DNA of 64,000 bases from Shouchella rhizosphaerae (lineage in GTDB: Bacteria > Bacillota > Bacilli > Bacillales > Bacillaceae_D): contig NZ_FRBS01000001.1 of the NCBI RefSeq assembly GCF_900142675.1, forward strand, positions 620,001-684,000, in the 5' to 3' direction. The notes under the pieces are model-generated. The model saw only the letters and a program-made list of their open reading frames with translations, was not told the origin of the DNA and made no database searches. Below, in pieces: positions 63,597 through 64,000 of the stretch; the stretch's first letter is position 1, and the number at the start of each line of letters is the position of its first letter. Made by a program: the position numbers and the translations under genes.

Positions 63597-64000
63597 TCAT
63601 ACTCCTCCCTACGCACTATTACAGCTTCAGTGGTACCTCTCAAACAAATCTCGATAAATGTACTCTCCAAGGTAAGTGAGGTTAGTGCTGTACTTATTTA
63701 CATATTATTTCTTATGGTAATTAAATCGTTGTATACACCACCTTCATTACACCTCATTTGGTCGTGTTTAAACCAAGCTCCTCTTTTATATCGGAAACGG
63801 ACCGCTATCCTTTAAGGCAGCACCTGTGAACAGATTGTAAAAAAGTAAGGCATTATGAAGAAAATTTTGAGATGGCCCCATCGAGCAGGTGTATGGAAAA
63901 AAGCTCACCACTCTTATTCACACAAACAGCCGACGACGTCCCTTACGTTATTGAAGTAGGACGCTATCGGCTCGAATAAATTCTGATCCTGTTTATTGCT
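63597..64000. other. Right-end region without a supported gene
   Basis: Upstream region of the TPP-enzyme gene. It is AT-rich to about 63840. Plus-strand frames of 28-34 codons near 63855-63980 have at best weak ribosome sites and no recognised similarity; they may be the decayed end of a gene or chance. Confidence 0.45.

Noticed and set aside
63855-63959. 34-codon plus-strand ORF near the right end
   Set aside because: Only a weak TAAGG four bases before the ATG, unusual composition, no context; could be chance.

Overview
The window reads as chromosome of a low-to-middle GC, spore-forming, alkaliphilic Bacillaceae bacterium, most likely Shouchella (Bacillus) clausii or a close relative. Evidence: a GerA-type germination operon, yneT-parE-parC order, YtvI, YpwA, YneR and YeeI orthologues; a chromosomal cat gene of the B. 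clausii type; and a MotB whose residues V37, A40, G42, Q43 and Q46 coincide, residue and number, with those I recall from mutational work on the dual Na+/H+ stator of B. clausii. No rRNA, tRNA, CRISPR array or intact insertion sequence was seen.

Layout. 0-7.2 kb: tail of an IsdG-like haem oxygenase, then a Fur box and the complete six-gene petrobactin operon asbABCDEF. 7.2-15.3 kb: housekeeping genes (GmhB-type phosphatase, D-serine ammonia-lyase, exonuclease III, YeeI, an EamA exporter, a SufT/YitW protein) and a MetP/MetS transporter pair whose second gene encodes only 38 residues. 15.8-31.8 kb: a mosaic accessory stretch with AraC and PadR regulators, an MFS drug exporter, an AadA-like nucleotidyltransferase, the complete sigY-yxl system in permuted order behind a sigma-Y-type promoter, a DNA-alkylation-repair gene remnant, and a chloramphenicol acetyltransferase with its translational-attenuation leader. 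32-43 kb: GPP34 protein, YitT protein, motAB, ytvI, yteA, parE-parC. 42.4-46.5 kb: an OpuF-type compatible-solute importer (permease fused to binding protein) behind a sigma-B-like promoter, and fadH. 47-55 kb: MarC, carboxypeptidase Taq, YneR, a methyltransferase, an MFS gene preceded by a canonical T-box riboswitch, and gluconokinase. 55-59.2 kb: tricistronic germination receptor operon. 59.5-59.8 kb: two tandem short transcription units with no convincing ORF, one controlled by a near-perfect Fur box and looking like an FsrA-type iron-sparing small RNA. 59.9-63.6 kb: a chemoreceptor with an apparent partner protein, then a carboxymuconolactone decarboxylase and a TPP-dependent enzyme.

Themes. 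Iron runs through the window: petrobactin synthesis and haem breakdown at the left, a Fur-controlled RNA at the right. Envelope, osmotic and drug stress is the second theme (sigY-yxl, OpuF with a stress promoter, three drug-resistance-type genes, two MFS exporters, EamA). The least expected items are the tandem RNA locus at 59.5-59.8 kb, the T-box upstream of an MFS transporter, and the permuted sigY operon. Functional calls rest on recognised motifs and remembered families; no database search was possible.
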